Of a DNA stretch of 64,000 nt, positions 9,774 to 19,882 are shown piece by piece. The notes beneath the pieces are model-generated. The model searched no databases. It was not told the DNA's origin and saw only the letters and a program-made list of their open reading frames with translations. The position numbers and the translations under genes are program-made. Position 1 is the first letter of the stretch. Every line of letters begins with the position of its first letter. The stretch comes from Clostridiales bacterium (GTDB taxonomy: Bacteria > Bacillota > Clostridia > Christensenellales > Borkfalkiaceae). Location of the stretch: contig SVIF01000003.1 of the NCBI GenBank assembly GCA_015069615.1, positions 1 to 64,000 on the forward strand, written 5' to 3'.

Positions 9774-10898
9774 TTAAATGGTATGTTCCACCGTTACGAT
9801 AGGTTGGTACGTTTCATTTTCCGCCCGCACGAAATTTTCTATCCTTTCCCGTAAGTTTTCCTTTGTGAAAGCGTGGTCAAAGGGAACGGCTACGTCAAAT
9901 AATACGTTGGTACGCCTTTCCCCAAACACCATACGGAAATCGTGCACCGAAAAACGCTCGTCCAAGCTTTGAACGAATTCTTCCACCCTGGCTTTTAATC
10001 CGTTCACCCGTTCATCATCCGTTACGATAGGGTCTAAATGCCCCGTTAAAATTACGTTGGTTTCCAAGGCGAATTCGCGCTCAATAGCGTCTACCAGTTC
10101 GTGCGACGTTAGCACGTCCACGCTAGCGTCTACTTCTACGTGCACACTGGCAAAAAATTTGTTGGGGCCGTAGCAGTACACGCTTAAATCGTGTACCCCC
10201 AAAACCCCTTCGTGCTTTAGCACGCGCGCCTTAATTTCCGCCACCGTTTCTTCTTCGGGTGAACGTCCGATTAGGTTAGAAAACGTTTCTTTCAGCACCC
10301 CGATACCCGCCCAAGCGATGAACAGAGAAACGAGTACCCCCGCGTAGCCGTCTAGTTGCACGCCCGTCCACTTGCCGATCAGTAAGCAGATAAGCACCAC
10401 CGAAGTGGAAATACAGTCGGATAAACTATCCACCGCCGAAGCGCGCAAAATGGTGGAATTGATTTTCTTTGCCACCCTGCTATAATATAGGTAAAGCCCG
10501 CACTTTGCCAAAATAGAAGCGCCGAGTACCGCCACCGCCCAAATAGAAAATTCGGTTGCCGTACCCCCGAAAATTTTGCTTACCGATTCCTTTACCGTTT
10601 CAAAGGCCACCAGCAAAATTACGAACGCCACGATAAGCGAACAAACGTACTCCGTACGTTCGTGCCCAAAGGGGTGTTCCTTATCCGCGGGTTTTGCGGA
10701 TAGGCGAAAGGAAACCAGCGAAACCGCGCTACTGCCACAATCGGTTAAATTATTCAGCCCGTCTGCCAGCACCGAAACGAAACCGAAGATTAGCCCAACC
10801 GCCATTTTCCCCGCAGCCAAAAACACGTTTACGATAATACCGATAAGCGCGGTAAAACTGCCCGCCGCGCTCCTTGTTTTTTCTTGATTTTCTTGCAT
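9774..10898 (-). CDS. Cation diffusion facilitator (CDF) family transporter
   Basis: SVLADGLNNLTDCGSS, DKEHPFGHERTEY, DSLSDCIST; start trimmed to MQENQEKTR. Confidence 0.9.
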   Translation of the reverse strand: MQENQEKTRSAAGSFTALIGIIVNVFLAAGKMAVGLIFGFVSVLADGLNNLTDCGSSAVSLVSFRLSAKPADKEHPFGHERTEYVCSLIVAFVILLVAFETVKESVSKIFGGTATEFSIWAVAVLGASILAKCGLYLYYSRVAKKINSTILRASAVDSLSDCISTSVVLICLLIGKWTGVQLDGYAGVLVSLFIAWAGIGVLKETFSNLIGRSPEEETVAEIKARVLKHEGVLGVHDLSVYCYGPNKFFASVHVEVDASVDVLTSHELVDAIEREFALETNVILTGHLDPIVTDDERVNGLKARVEEFVQSLDERFSVHDFRMVFGERRTNVLFDVAVPFDHAFTKENLRERIENFVRAENETYQPIVTVEHTI

Positions 10899-11199
10899 AT
10901 GTTTTCTCCCTGCCTTGCGCGAAACACAAACGTAAACGCAAGAACTTACACAAAACGGGAATATTCCCCTTTTTTGTAGGTTCACTGCGCGCAAAAGATG
11001 GCTAAAGTATAGCACAAGCAAATAGAAAATGCAACCGCAAACGCAAACTTTTCACGCGCGCCCACTTTCAACGCGCAAACATAGCAATAATTGCATATTT
11101 TCTAGCAAGATATATACTGTTTTTTTCAAGAAAAATTTGGTATTCTTATAAATAAGAAATATTTGTTCTTGGCACATTAGCCAAAAGGAGTAACAAAAT

Positions 11200-12906
11200 A
11201 TGTTTATTCAGCAAATGAAAGATCCCGCTTTTTGGGAAAAGGTGAGAAACAGCGAAGTTTACGCGGAAACCGTGCAAACCATTTTGGATATGTACCAAGA
11301 AAGCACCGCAAAGGGCATTGAAGAACTACCCTTTACCGTGGCGGCGGATTTTGCTATTTCGGGGGATCGTAAAAAGGGGGAAGAAATTTATTTTAGGCGC
11401 AGACGCGCGCTTGCTTCTTCTGCCCTTTTAAGTATGATTTATCCAGACGAAAAGGAATATTTTAACACCTTGCAGGACTATATTTTTGCGGTGTGCAACG
11501 AATACACGTGGGAAGTGCCCGCGCATATTCCCAATATGATTGACTATAACCCCGACGATATTGATTTATTCGCGTCGGAAACGGGGTATTGCCTATCCGA
11601 AATTTACACCATTTTAGAAGATCGGTTAGACCCCTTAATCAAAACGCGTATCAAAATGGAAGTGGAACGCAGAATTATTCTTCCCTTTTCTAATTACGAT
11701 AGAAAGTTTGCGTGGATTGGCTATCACAGCAACTGGGCGGCGGTTTGCGGTGGAAGCGTAGCCGCGGCGTTTATGTACCTATTCCCCGAACGCTATCCCT
11801 TGGTAAAACCCCGCATTGACGAAGCGATTAACAACTTCCTATTATCCTACCGCGAAAGCGGATATTGCTACGAAGGCATTTCGTACTGGGAATACGGTTT
11901 TGGCTTCTTCGTATGCTACGCGCAAATGCTTTACGATTTTACGAACGGAAAAGAAAACTTATTTGATAGCGAAAAGGTAAAAGCCATTTCCTCCTTCCCC
12001 CAAAAGGTATTCCTTTCGGGGAACGCGCTGGTTAGTTTTTCGGACGGTAATATGAACGGTAAAGTGGCGCGCGGTATTTGCCATTATTTGGCGAAAAAGT
12101 ATCCGGACGCGGTATTCCCCGCCCCCCAAGGGGTTTCCTGCCCCATAGACCTTTGCGGTAGATGGGGGATTGCCCTTAGGAACCTTGCGTGGTTCGACCC
12201 CACCACCGAAGTGGTGCAAGAAACCCTTACCGATTACAGTTTAGACGCGCAATGGTTAATTTTCCGCACCCCCGAATACGGCTTCTGCGCCAAGGGCGGA
12301 TGCAACTGGGAAGCGCACAATCATAACGACGTAGGTAGCTTTGTAATTGCCACCAAGGGCAAGCAAGTGTTTGCGGATATCGGCGCGGGCGAATATACCC
12401 GTCAATACTTCCAAGACCAATACCGTTACGAATACTTCAACCCCTCCTCCCGCTCTCATAACGTTCCCATCTTATTCGGCAACTACCAAAAGGTGGGCAG
12501 AACGCACCGTGCGGATGGTACGGTGTACGACGGCAAAACCCTTTCCTACGACTTTGCTTCGGCTTACGAAATCCCCGAAGTAACTTCCTTAAAACGCGCG
12601 TTCACCCCCACGGTGGAAGGGGTAACTTTGGTGGACGAAATCACCTACGCGGAAGGGATAACCCCCAAAGCGGGCGATTACGTAGAACGCTTCGTTCTTA
12701 CCCAAAAACCCACCCTTACCGAAGGCGGATTTACGGTGGGCGGATTAACCGCTTCTTACACGGGGGCAAGTGCGCCCACGGTAACCGAACACACCTACCC
12801 CATTCGTACCGAAATAGGCGAAATGCCCTTGGAAACCGTGTACTTGGTGGACTTTGCAGTTACGGAAACCAAATTCACCCTTTCCGTATCCCCCCAAAAG
12901 AAGTAA
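11200..12906 (+). CDS. Heparinase II/III-like polysaccharide lyase family protein (paralogue 1)
   Basis: HSNWAAVCGGSVAAAFMYLFPERY, YRESGYCYEGISYWEYGFGFF, NWEAHNHNDVGSF. Confidence 0.85.
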   Translation: MFIQQMKDPAFWEKVRNSEVYAETVQTILDMYQESTAKGIEELPFTVAADFAISGDRKKGEEIYFRRRRALASSALLSMIYPDEKEYFNTLQDYIFAVCNEYTWEVPAHIPNMIDYNPDDIDLFASETGYCLSEIYTILEDRLDPLIKTRIKMEVERRIILPFSNYDRKFAWIGYHSNWAAVCGGSVAAAFMYLFPERYPLVKPRIDEAINNFLLSYRESGYCYEGISYWEYGFGFFVCYAQMLYDFTNGKENLFDSEKVKAISSFPQKVFLSGNALVSFSDGNMNGKVARGICHYLAKKYPDAVFPAPQGVSCPIDLCGRWGIALRNLAWFDPTTEVVQETLTDYSLDAQWLIFRTPEYGFCAKGGCNWEAHNHNDVGSFVIATKGKQVFADIGAGEYTRQYFQDQYRYEYFNPSSRSHNVPILFGNYQKVGRTHRADGTVYDGKTLSYDFASAYEIPEVTSLKRAFTPTVEGVTLVDEITYAEGITPKAGDYVERFVLTQKPTLTEGGFTVGGLTASYTGASAPTVTEHTYPIRTEIGEMPLETVYLVDFAVTETKFTLSVSPQKK

Positions 12907-12940
12907 CCCTTTGCAATTGACGCAGGATTAGGAGGCTTTT

Positions 12941-14632
12941 ATGCTATTAGAAAAAATGAAGGACGCCCGTTTTTGGCAAAAAGTAAAAACGGATACGGCG
13001 TACGCGCCCCTTCTTACCGAATTACACCGCCTTTACGCAGAAATTGAAACCGCGCCCATTTTGGAACTTCCCTACACGGTGATGATGGAATTTTCCCGTT
13101 CGGGGGACCGCAAAAAGGGGGAAGCGTTTTTTAGCGAGCGCCGTAAAATGCTGGTGGTTTCGGCAATTTTAAGTTTGATTTACCCCGAAGAACAAAAGTA
13201 TTTACAGCGAACGGAGGACTGTTTGTTTGCCATTTGCAATGAATACACGTGGGTAATCCCCGCGCATATTCCCGATTTGAACGCGTACATCCCCGATTTT
13301 ATTGATTTAACCGCCGCCGAAACGGGCTTTACCCTTGCGGAAATTTACACGGCGTTAGAAGGGCGGTTATCCCCCTTAATTAAAACGCGCGTTAAAATGG
13401 AAGTGGAGCGTAGAATCGTAATTCCCTTTGTAAACCAAAAGCACACCTTTTACTGGATTAACTTTCACAGTAACTGGGCGGCGGTTTGCGCGGGAAGTGT
13501 GGGCGCGGCGTTTATGTACCTGTTCCCCGAACGCTTTTATGAAGTAAAGCCCCTAATTGATAAGGCAATGGAAAACTTCCTGCTTTCCTACCGCGAAAGT
13601 GGTTACTGCTACGAAGGGATTTCCTACTGGGAATACGGCTTTGGCTTCTTCGTTTCGTACGCACAACTACTGTACGATTTTACGGGCGGTAAAGAAAATT
13701 TGTTCGATAGCGAAAAAGTTAAGGCGATTGCCACCTTCCCCCAAAAGGCGTTTTTATCCGGGAATTCTTTAATCAGTTTTTCGGACGGTGTTATGGAAGG
13801 CAGTATCTCCCTTGGGCTTTGGCATTTTTTGGCAGATACCTATCCAGACGCGGTATTCCCCGTTCCCCAGCCTTGCACTTCCCCCCACCTTGCAGGGGGC
13901 AGATGGCATTTGGCGGTTCGCGATTTCCTTTGGCTTAACCCCAAAGCGGAAAAAGAACAGCCCGTTTTAACCGATTACAGTTTGGACGCCGAGTGGCTGG
14001 TATACCGTACCCCCGATTTCGGCTTTGCGGCAAAAGGGGGCACGAACTGGGAAGCACACAACCATAACGACGTAGCAAGTTTCGTGTTTGCGGTAAACGG
14101 CAAGCAAGTGTTTGCGGATTTGGGCGCGGGCGAATATACCCGCCAGTATTTCCAAGAAGAGTTCCGCTACCAGTATTTCAACCCCTCCTCCCGCTCGCAT
14201 AACGTTCCCATTTTGTTTGGCAACTACCAAAAAACGGGTGGAAAATACCGCGCAAACGGTACGGTGTACGATGGCAAAACCCTTTCCTTTGATTTTGCTT
14301 CCGCCTACGATATCCCCGAGGTTAAGGGGTTACAACGCACCTTTACCCCCGACAAAGGCGGAGTAACGCTGACGGACGAAATTACCTACGCGGAAGGCGT
14401 AACCCCTAAAAAAGGAGATTTTACCGAACGCTTCGTTACGCTGGAAAAACCCGTAGTGCAAGGCAACCAAATTTTGGTGGACGGGGTTATCGCCACCTTT
14501 ACGGGGGCGGATGCTCCCACCGTTAGCACCGAACTTGCCACCGTTCTTCGCGCGCCCAACCGCACGGTGTACCTTTTGGATTTCCCCGTTACGGGCACGA
14601 AATTTACCCTTCGCATAGAGCCGAAAAAGTAA
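12941..14632 (+). CDS. Heparinase II/III-like protein (paralogue 2)
   Basis: Full-length similarity to 11200-12906; same core motifs. Confidence 0.85.
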   Translation: MLLEKMKDARFWQKVKTDTAYAPLLTELHRLYAEIETAPILELPYTVMMEFSRSGDRKKGEAFFSERRKMLVVSAILSLIYPEEQKYLQRTEDCLFAICNEYTWVIPAHIPDLNAYIPDFIDLTAAETGFTLAEIYTALEGRLSPLIKTRVKMEVERRIVIPFVNQKHTFYWINFHSNWAAVCAGSVGAAFMYLFPERFYEVKPLIDKAMENFLLSYRESGYCYEGISYWEYGFGFFVSYAQLLYDFTGGKENLFDSEKVKAIATFPQKAFLSGNSLISFSDGVMEGSISLGLWHFLADTYPDAVFPVPQPCTSPHLAGGRWHLAVRDFLWLNPKAEKEQPVLTDYSLDAEWLVYRTPDFGFAAKGGTNWEAHNHNDVASFVFAVNGKQVFADLGAGEYTRQYFQEEFRYQYFNPSSRSHNVPILFGNYQKTGGKYRANGTVYDGKTLSFDFASAYDIPEVKGLQRTFTPDKGGVTLTDEITYAEGVTPKKGDFTERFVTLEKPVVQGNQILVDGVIATFTGADAPTVSTELATVLRAPNRTVYLLDFPVTGTKFTLRIEPKK

Positions 14633-14710
14633 TTCTTTCCCCGCTTTGCGGGGAAAGTTTCCGTTTTACGTGAAACGGTTTTTACGTAAGCAAAGATAAG
14701 GAGAAAAAAT

Positions 14711-16411
14711 ATGTTCTTAAAAAAGATGAAAGACCCCGCTTTTTGGGAAAAGGTACGGACGGATAAAACGTACGCCCCCACCCTTGCCGCAATGAAGGAG
14801 TTATACGAAAAGGAGTGTAACGATCCCATCGTAGAACTACCCTACACCGTGGCGGCGGATTTCGCCCTTTCGGGGGACCGCGTTACGGGGGAAGCGTTTT
14901 ATTTTAAGCGCCGCCGTATGCTTTCCATTTCCGCCGTGCTTTCTATGATATACCCCGATGAAAAGTCCTACTTTAACAAAATGCAGGATTATCTTTTTGC
15001 GGTGTGCAACGAATATTCGTGGGAAATCCCCGCGCATATCCCCAATATGGTGGATTATATCCCCGACGATATCGACCTTTTCGCCGCCGAAACGGGGTAT
15101 TGCCTATCCGAAATTTACGCGATTTTAGAGGACAGGTTAGATCCCCTGATTAAAACGCGGATAAAAATGGAAGTGGAGCGCCGCATCATACTCCCCTTTT
15201 CCAACTTTGAAAGGCGGTTTTGGTGGCTGGGCGTACGCAGCAACTGGGCTTCGGTTTGCGCTGGAAGTGTTGCCGCGGCGTTTATGTACCTGTTCCCCGA
15301 ACGCTTTTACGAAGTAAAACCCCGCATTGACCAAGCAATTCAAAATTTCCTTGCTTCTTACCGCGAAAGCGGATATTGCTATGAAGGCATTTCGTATTGG
15401 GAATACGGCTTCGGCTTTTTCGTAACTTACGCGCAAATGCTTTACGATTTTACGAACGGAAAAGAAAATTTATTCGATAACGAAAAGGTAAAGGCGATTG
15501 CCACCTTCCCCCAAAAGGCGTTTTTATCGGGAAGCGCGCTCGTCAGCTTTTCGGACGGCATGACCGAAGGAACGCTTTCACGCGGGCTTTTCCACTTTTT
15601 GGCGCACCAATACCCCGAAGACGTGATTCCCGTTCCCCAACCCGATTTTAGCCCCATAAACTACGGGGGCAGATGGAATTTGGGTATTCGCGGTTTTGCG
15701 TGGTTTGACCCTTCTACCGAAAAAATCAGCGAAACCTTAACCGATTACAGTAAGGACGCGGAATGGCTAATTTACCGCACCCCCCGTTTCGGCTTTGCGG
15801 CAAAAGGGGGCACGAACTGGGAAGCGCACAACCATAACGACGTAGCAAGTTTTATCTTCGCCACAGGCGGAAAGCAAGTGTTTGCGGATATCGGCGCGGG
15901 CGAATATACCCGCCAGTATTTCCAAGAAGAATTCCGCTATCAGTATTTTAACCCATCTTCCCGTTCGCACAGCGTTCCCATTTTGTTTGGCAACTACCAA
16001 AAAACGGGTGGAAATTACCGCGCAAACGGTACGGTGTACGACGGCAAAAGTATGACCTTTGATTTTGCTTCCGCCTACGATATCACCCAGGTAAAAGGGT
16101 TGCAGCGCACGTTTGCGCCCAACGAAAGTGGGGTAACGATAACGGACGAAATTACCTATGCGGAAGGCGTAACCCCCAAAAAAGGAGATTTTACCGAACG
16201 CTTCGCCCTTTTAGTGGAACCGAGGGTACAAGGCAACCGCATTTTTGCGGGGGATGCCGTAGCCACCTTTACGGGGGCGGACGCGCCCACTATTTCGGTG
16301 GAAACGGTTGGCCGCCACAATAATTTGGGGGACCCCTACCCCGTATATTTGGTGGATTTCCCCGTAACGGGCACGAAATTTACCCTTCGCATAGAACCGA
16401 AAACCAAATAA
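14711..16411 (+). CDS. Heparinase II/III-like protein (paralogue 3)
   Basis: Full-length similarity to the two preceding ORFs. Confidence 0.85.
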   Translation: MFLKKMKDPAFWEKVRTDKTYAPTLAAMKELYEKECNDPIVELPYTVAADFALSGDRVTGEAFYFKRRRMLSISAVLSMIYPDEKSYFNKMQDYLFAVCNEYSWEIPAHIPNMVDYIPDDIDLFAAETGYCLSEIYAILEDRLDPLIKTRIKMEVERRIILPFSNFERRFWWLGVRSNWASVCAGSVAAAFMYLFPERFYEVKPRIDQAIQNFLASYRESGYCYEGISYWEYGFGFFVTYAQMLYDFTNGKENLFDNEKVKAIATFPQKAFLSGSALVSFSDGMTEGTLSRGLFHFLAHQYPEDVIPVPQPDFSPINYGGRWNLGIRGFAWFDPSTEKISETLTDYSKDAEWLIYRTPRFGFAAKGGTNWEAHNHNDVASFIFATGGKQVFADIGAGEYTRQYFQEEFRYQYFNPSSRSHSVPILFGNYQKTGGNYRANGTVYDGKSMTFDFASAYDITQVKGLQRTFAPNESGVTITDEITYAEGVTPKKGDFTERFALLVEPRVQGNRIFAGDAVATFTGADAPTISVETVGRHNNLGDPYPVYLVDFPVTGTKFTLRIEPKTK

Positions 16412-16488
16412 TCTACGAATTTTTGTTATTTTTTAGCATTTTTTTATCATTTTTCGTATCAAAAACGCTTGTTTTTTTACCGCCTATC

Positions 16489-16517
16489 TTGACAAACGCA
16501 AGAAAAGGCGGTATACT
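16489..16517 (+). promoter_or_regulatory. Sigma-70-type promoter TTGACA-17-TATACT
   Basis: Upstream of the 16565 surface-protein gene. Confidence 0.75.
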
Positions 16518-16564
16518 TTTTCCCATAAACCCTTTGCTATAAGCAAAACAAGGAGAAAAACACT

Positions 16565-19500
16565 ATGAAACGGAGATTGATCCAGTTAAGTCTTGCCACT
16601 TTGTGCGCGGTTTGCGCGGCAATTAGCGTGTTCACCTTAACTTTGGGCGTTCATAACGCCAAAGCGTGGGTTGCTTACACCGTTGGTAAGGACTTTAACA
16701 AGCAAGGCTATTACCACATGGAAAATAAGTTCAACCTTTCGGAGGCGGACGATTTTACCATTGACGCGGAAATTTGGATTCCTTCCGAACACTACGGCTG
16801 GCGAAACGGCGTTCTTTTTAGCGATTATTTAAACGACGGTACCACCATTCGCGGTTCGTACTTAGAATTCACTGCGCACGGGGAAATTTTGGTTTCCATT
16901 GAAAACGGCCCCGAATTTAAGTTTGCTACCAAGTACATCACTACCCATTACGATCCCACCTATTTCGGCGGGGCGAACGATCCTAAGTCCGCGCATTTCA
17001 CCTTCGTAATTGATATGGAGGACGTAAAGGGTTCTAACACCACTACCTATTCGCTGTATATGAACGGGCAGCTTCTAGAAACGGTGGATGAAAACAGCCC
17101 CTTAATGCTTAGAAAGAACGCGCACTTAAACCAAGGCGAACTATCTAACTGGGATACCGTTTGCATTGGTGGCGACCGCCGCCTTGGCAACAGTATGGCG
17201 CTTACGGGTAGAGTGCAAAGCGTTGCTATGTATAAGGACGTAAGAACGCCCGAAGAAATTGCGGCTTCGGCTTCCGCAAGCACCTTTACGGTAGACACCG
17301 CGGACACTAACCTTCTTGCCGCCTACGATATGACGGGAACGGACTTTGCAAAAGACTTATCCACGAATAGCAACGATTTGGTGTATCAACCCATCGTGGG
17401 CACTACCTTTACAAGCGATTATCCCTTGCAACAAGCGTCCTCTTCCGCGCCCCGCACGGTGGAAAGCTGGATTTACGTTCCCTCCGCAAACAGCGGTTAC
17501 GTGGGAAGTATTCTTGCAAACTATTCAGATGACGGAGATACCGTTCCCTTCTATTCTTGGGAAGTTTACTATAATGGTCAGCCCCGTCTAACCTACACTA
17601 CCACCACAGGAACCAACCGCGTTACGTTTACGGACGTGGACGTACGCACCAACGATTGGGCGCATCTTGCGGTAACGCACGACGGCACCAATTTGAAATG
17701 CTACTTAAACGGCGTGTTAAAACAAACCGTTGCATCGGCGGATTTCGCTACCAATATGACGAACACTCCCCTTTGCGTTGGTGGGGATATCCGAACGGGC
17801 AACCCCTGTAACTTTAAGGGATATATGCGCGATACTGCAGTATTTACGGATGCAAGAACGGATGCGGAGATTACCGCGGACTATAAAAACGGCCCCGCGC
17901 TTACGGATGAGGCAATCGCTTGCTACTACGATTTCACCAAGGTTACCACGGATACCCACGTTGTAGAGGATTCCTCCCCCAAAGGGAACGACTTAGAACG
18001 CCTGTGGCTTAGCGAAAGCCTTTTGGATTTGGATAAATACGCGTACTCCTTTGGGGTTATCGGCGACCCCCAAAAGCTTTTGTACTACGACCTGAAAAAC
18101 GGCACGGATAACTTAACCTACATCTTTAACTGGCTATCCAACCCCGACGTAATTGCGGAAAAGAAGCTAAAATACGTGTTCGGTATGGGAGACACCACCG
18201 ACTCCCGCAACGTGGACGCGGAATACGAATACGCCGCGCAAGAATTCCAAAAACTGACGGATGCGGGCATTCCTTGGCAATTCGTTCAAGGCAACCACGA
18301 CGAGCTTCCCTACTACGACAAATATTTTGGGGATAGCGAAAACTGGGATAATTTGGATATTCATTACTACACGGGTGCAAGCGAACGCCCCGGTCGCCAA
18401 GACTACTACATCAATAACCCCACCAACCTTGGTAGTTTCTACGTAAACTTTACCATTTGCGATACCGATTGGATGTTCTTCTCCTTAGACTACGGCGTAG
18501 AAGACAACATTTTAGACTGGGCAAGCGAAGAAATCTGGAAAAACCCCACCCGTCGGGTTATCATCACCACGCACGCGTATATCGACGGTAAAGGGGAATA
18601 CGTAAACGGAACACAAGAAAGTTGCCCTTCGGAAATTCACAACACCTATAACGACGGGGACGATATTTGGGAAAAACTGATTCGTAAGCACCGCAACATC
18701 TTATTAGTGCTTTGCGGACACTGTGGCGCGGACGACGTAATTTGGCGCCAAGATTACACCGATTGCGGTACCAAGGTTACCCAAATGCTGGTGAACCCCC
18801 AAAACTTTGACGCCACCATGGATTATAAAACGGGTATGGTTGCCCTTCTGCACTTTACCGAAGACGGCAGGGACGTAGGCGTAGAATACTATTCCACCGT
18901 GCGCGGTCAATATTTTAAACTGGTAAATCAATTTGAATTTGACTTAATCGATTACTACGGCAACGGCATTTACGAAGTGCAAACTATCCCCAATGCGGAT
19001 GGCACCACAACCCTTCGTTACCTTTACACCAACGGCACGTACGAAGACGTAGTAATTGGCGGTGTAGTAGAAGGCGCGGACGGTGAAGACGGAAAAGACG
19101 GAGAAACCCCCTATATCGGCGATAACGGTAACTGGTGGATTGGGGATACGGATACGGGCGTTAAGGCACAAGGGCCCCAAGGCGAAACGGGCGCGCAAGG
19201 CCCGCAAGGGGAACAAGGCCCCGCAGGTACGAACGGTACCAACGGCACAAATGGTACAAACGGCGAAACTCCCTATATCGGCACCAACGGTAACTGGTGG
19301 ATCGGCACTACGGATACGGGCGTAGCAGCCCAAGGCCCGCAAGGGGAACAAGGCCCCGCAGGTACGAACGGTACCAACGGCACAAATGGTACGAACGGCG
19401 TTACCCCGCATATCGGCACCAACGGCAACTGGTGGATCGGCACTACGGATACGGGCGTAGCAGCCCAAGGCCCGCAAGGGGAACAAGGCCCCGCAGGTAC

Positions 19501-19813
19501 CAACGGTACGAACGGTACCAACGGCACAAATGGTACGAACGGCGTTACCCCGCATATCGGCACCAACGGTAACTGGTGGATCGGCACTACGGATACGGGC
19601 GTAGCAGCCCAAGGCCCGCAAGGGGAACAGGGCGAAACGGGTGCGCAAGGCCCCCAAGGCGAACAAGGCGCAGTTGGTCCGCAGGGTCCCCAAGGGGAAC
19701 AAGGCCCCGCGGGTTCAAACGGCAGTTGTAAAAAGAACGCCACCAAAACCCTTGCCCTTTTGGCAAGCGTTATGGCTCTTGCAAGCGTAATGCTATTCGG
19801 TAAAAAACGCTAA
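16565..19813 (+). CDS. Secreted surface protein: signal peptide, two LamG/concanavalin-like domains, calcineurin-like phosphoesterase, collagen-like repeats, C-terminal Cys-TM-basic tail
   Basis: MKRRLIQLSLATLCAVCAAIS...; [33 protein letters not shown] repeats; [29 protein letters not shown]. Confidence 0.85.
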   Translation: MKRRLIQLSLATLCAVCAAISVFTLTLGVHNAKAWVAYTVGKDFNKQGYYHMENKFNLSEADDFTIDAEIWIPSEHYGWRNGVLFSDYLNDGTTIRGSYLEFTAHGEILVSIENGPEFKFATKYITTHYDPTYFGGANDPKSAHFTFVIDMEDVKGSNTTTYSLYMNGQLLETVDENSPLMLRKNAHLNQGELSNWDTVCIGGDRRLGNSMALTGRVQSVAMYKDVRTPEEIAASASASTFTVDTADTNLLAAYDMTGTDFAKDLSTNSNDLVYQPIVGTTFTSDYPLQQASSSAPRTVESWIYVPSANSGYVGSILANYSDDGDTVPFYSWEVYYNGQPRLTYTTTTGTNRVTFTDVDVRTNDWAHLAVTHDGTNLKCYLNGVLKQTVASADFATNMTNTPLCVGGDIRTGNPCNFKGYMRDTAVFTDARTDAEITADYKNGPALTDEAIACYYDFTKVTTDTHVVEDSSPKGNDLERLWLSESLLDLDKYAYSFGVIGDPQKLLYYDLKNGTDNLTYIFNWLSNPDVIAEKKLKYVFGMGDTTDSRNVDAEYEYAAQEFQKLTDAGIPWQFVQGNHDELPYYDKYFGDSENWDNLDIHYYTGASERPGRQDYYINNPTNLGSFYVNFTICDTDWMFFSLDYGVEDNILDWASEEIWKNPTRRVIITTHAYIDGKGEYVNGTQESCPSEIHNTYNDGDDIWEKLIRKHRNILLVLCGHCGADDVIWRQDYTDCGTKVTQMLVNPQNFDATMDYKTGMVALLHFTEDGRDVGVEYYSTVRGQYFKLVNQFEFDLIDYYGNGIYEVQTIPNADGTTTLRYLYTNGTYEDVVIGGVVEGADGEDGKDGETPYIGDNGNWWIGDTDTGVKAQGPQGETGAQGPQGEQGPAGTNGTNGTNGTNGETPYIGTNGNWWIGTTDTGVAAQGPQGEQGPAGTNGTNGTNGTNGVTPHIGTNGNWWIGTTDTGVAAQGPQGEQGPAGTNGTNGTNGTNGTNGVTPHIGTNGNWWIGTTDTGVAAQGPQGEQGETGAQGPQGEQGAVGPQGPQGEQGPAGSNGSCKKNATKTLALLASVMALASVMLFGKKR
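19083..19722 (+). repeat. Collagen-like tandem repeat DNA, unit [35 protein letters not shown]...
   Basis: Four WWIG-TDTGV modules visible in the translation. Confidence 0.9.
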
Positions 19814-19821
19814 CTTTATAT

Positions 19822-19846
19822 AGCCCCGCATTTCCGCGGGGCTTTA
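19822..19846 (+). terminator. Intrinsic terminator (AGCCCCGC..GCGGGGCTTT)
   Basis: Hairpin just after the stop codon of the 16565 gene. Confidence 0.7.
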
Positions 19847-19882
19847 CCTATCAAAAACCATTCATTTTCAGGAGAACGAATT

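Noticed and set aside
19083-19722. Regular direct repeats considered as CRISPR or satellite
   Set aside because: In frame with Gly-X-Y collagen-like coding repeats of the 16565 gene
19273-19746. Minus-strand ORFs rich in GPCSPCGPW (also 18944-19702, 22301-23185, 22630-22902, 22927-23229)
   Set aside because: Antisense shadows of the collagen-like repeat DNA
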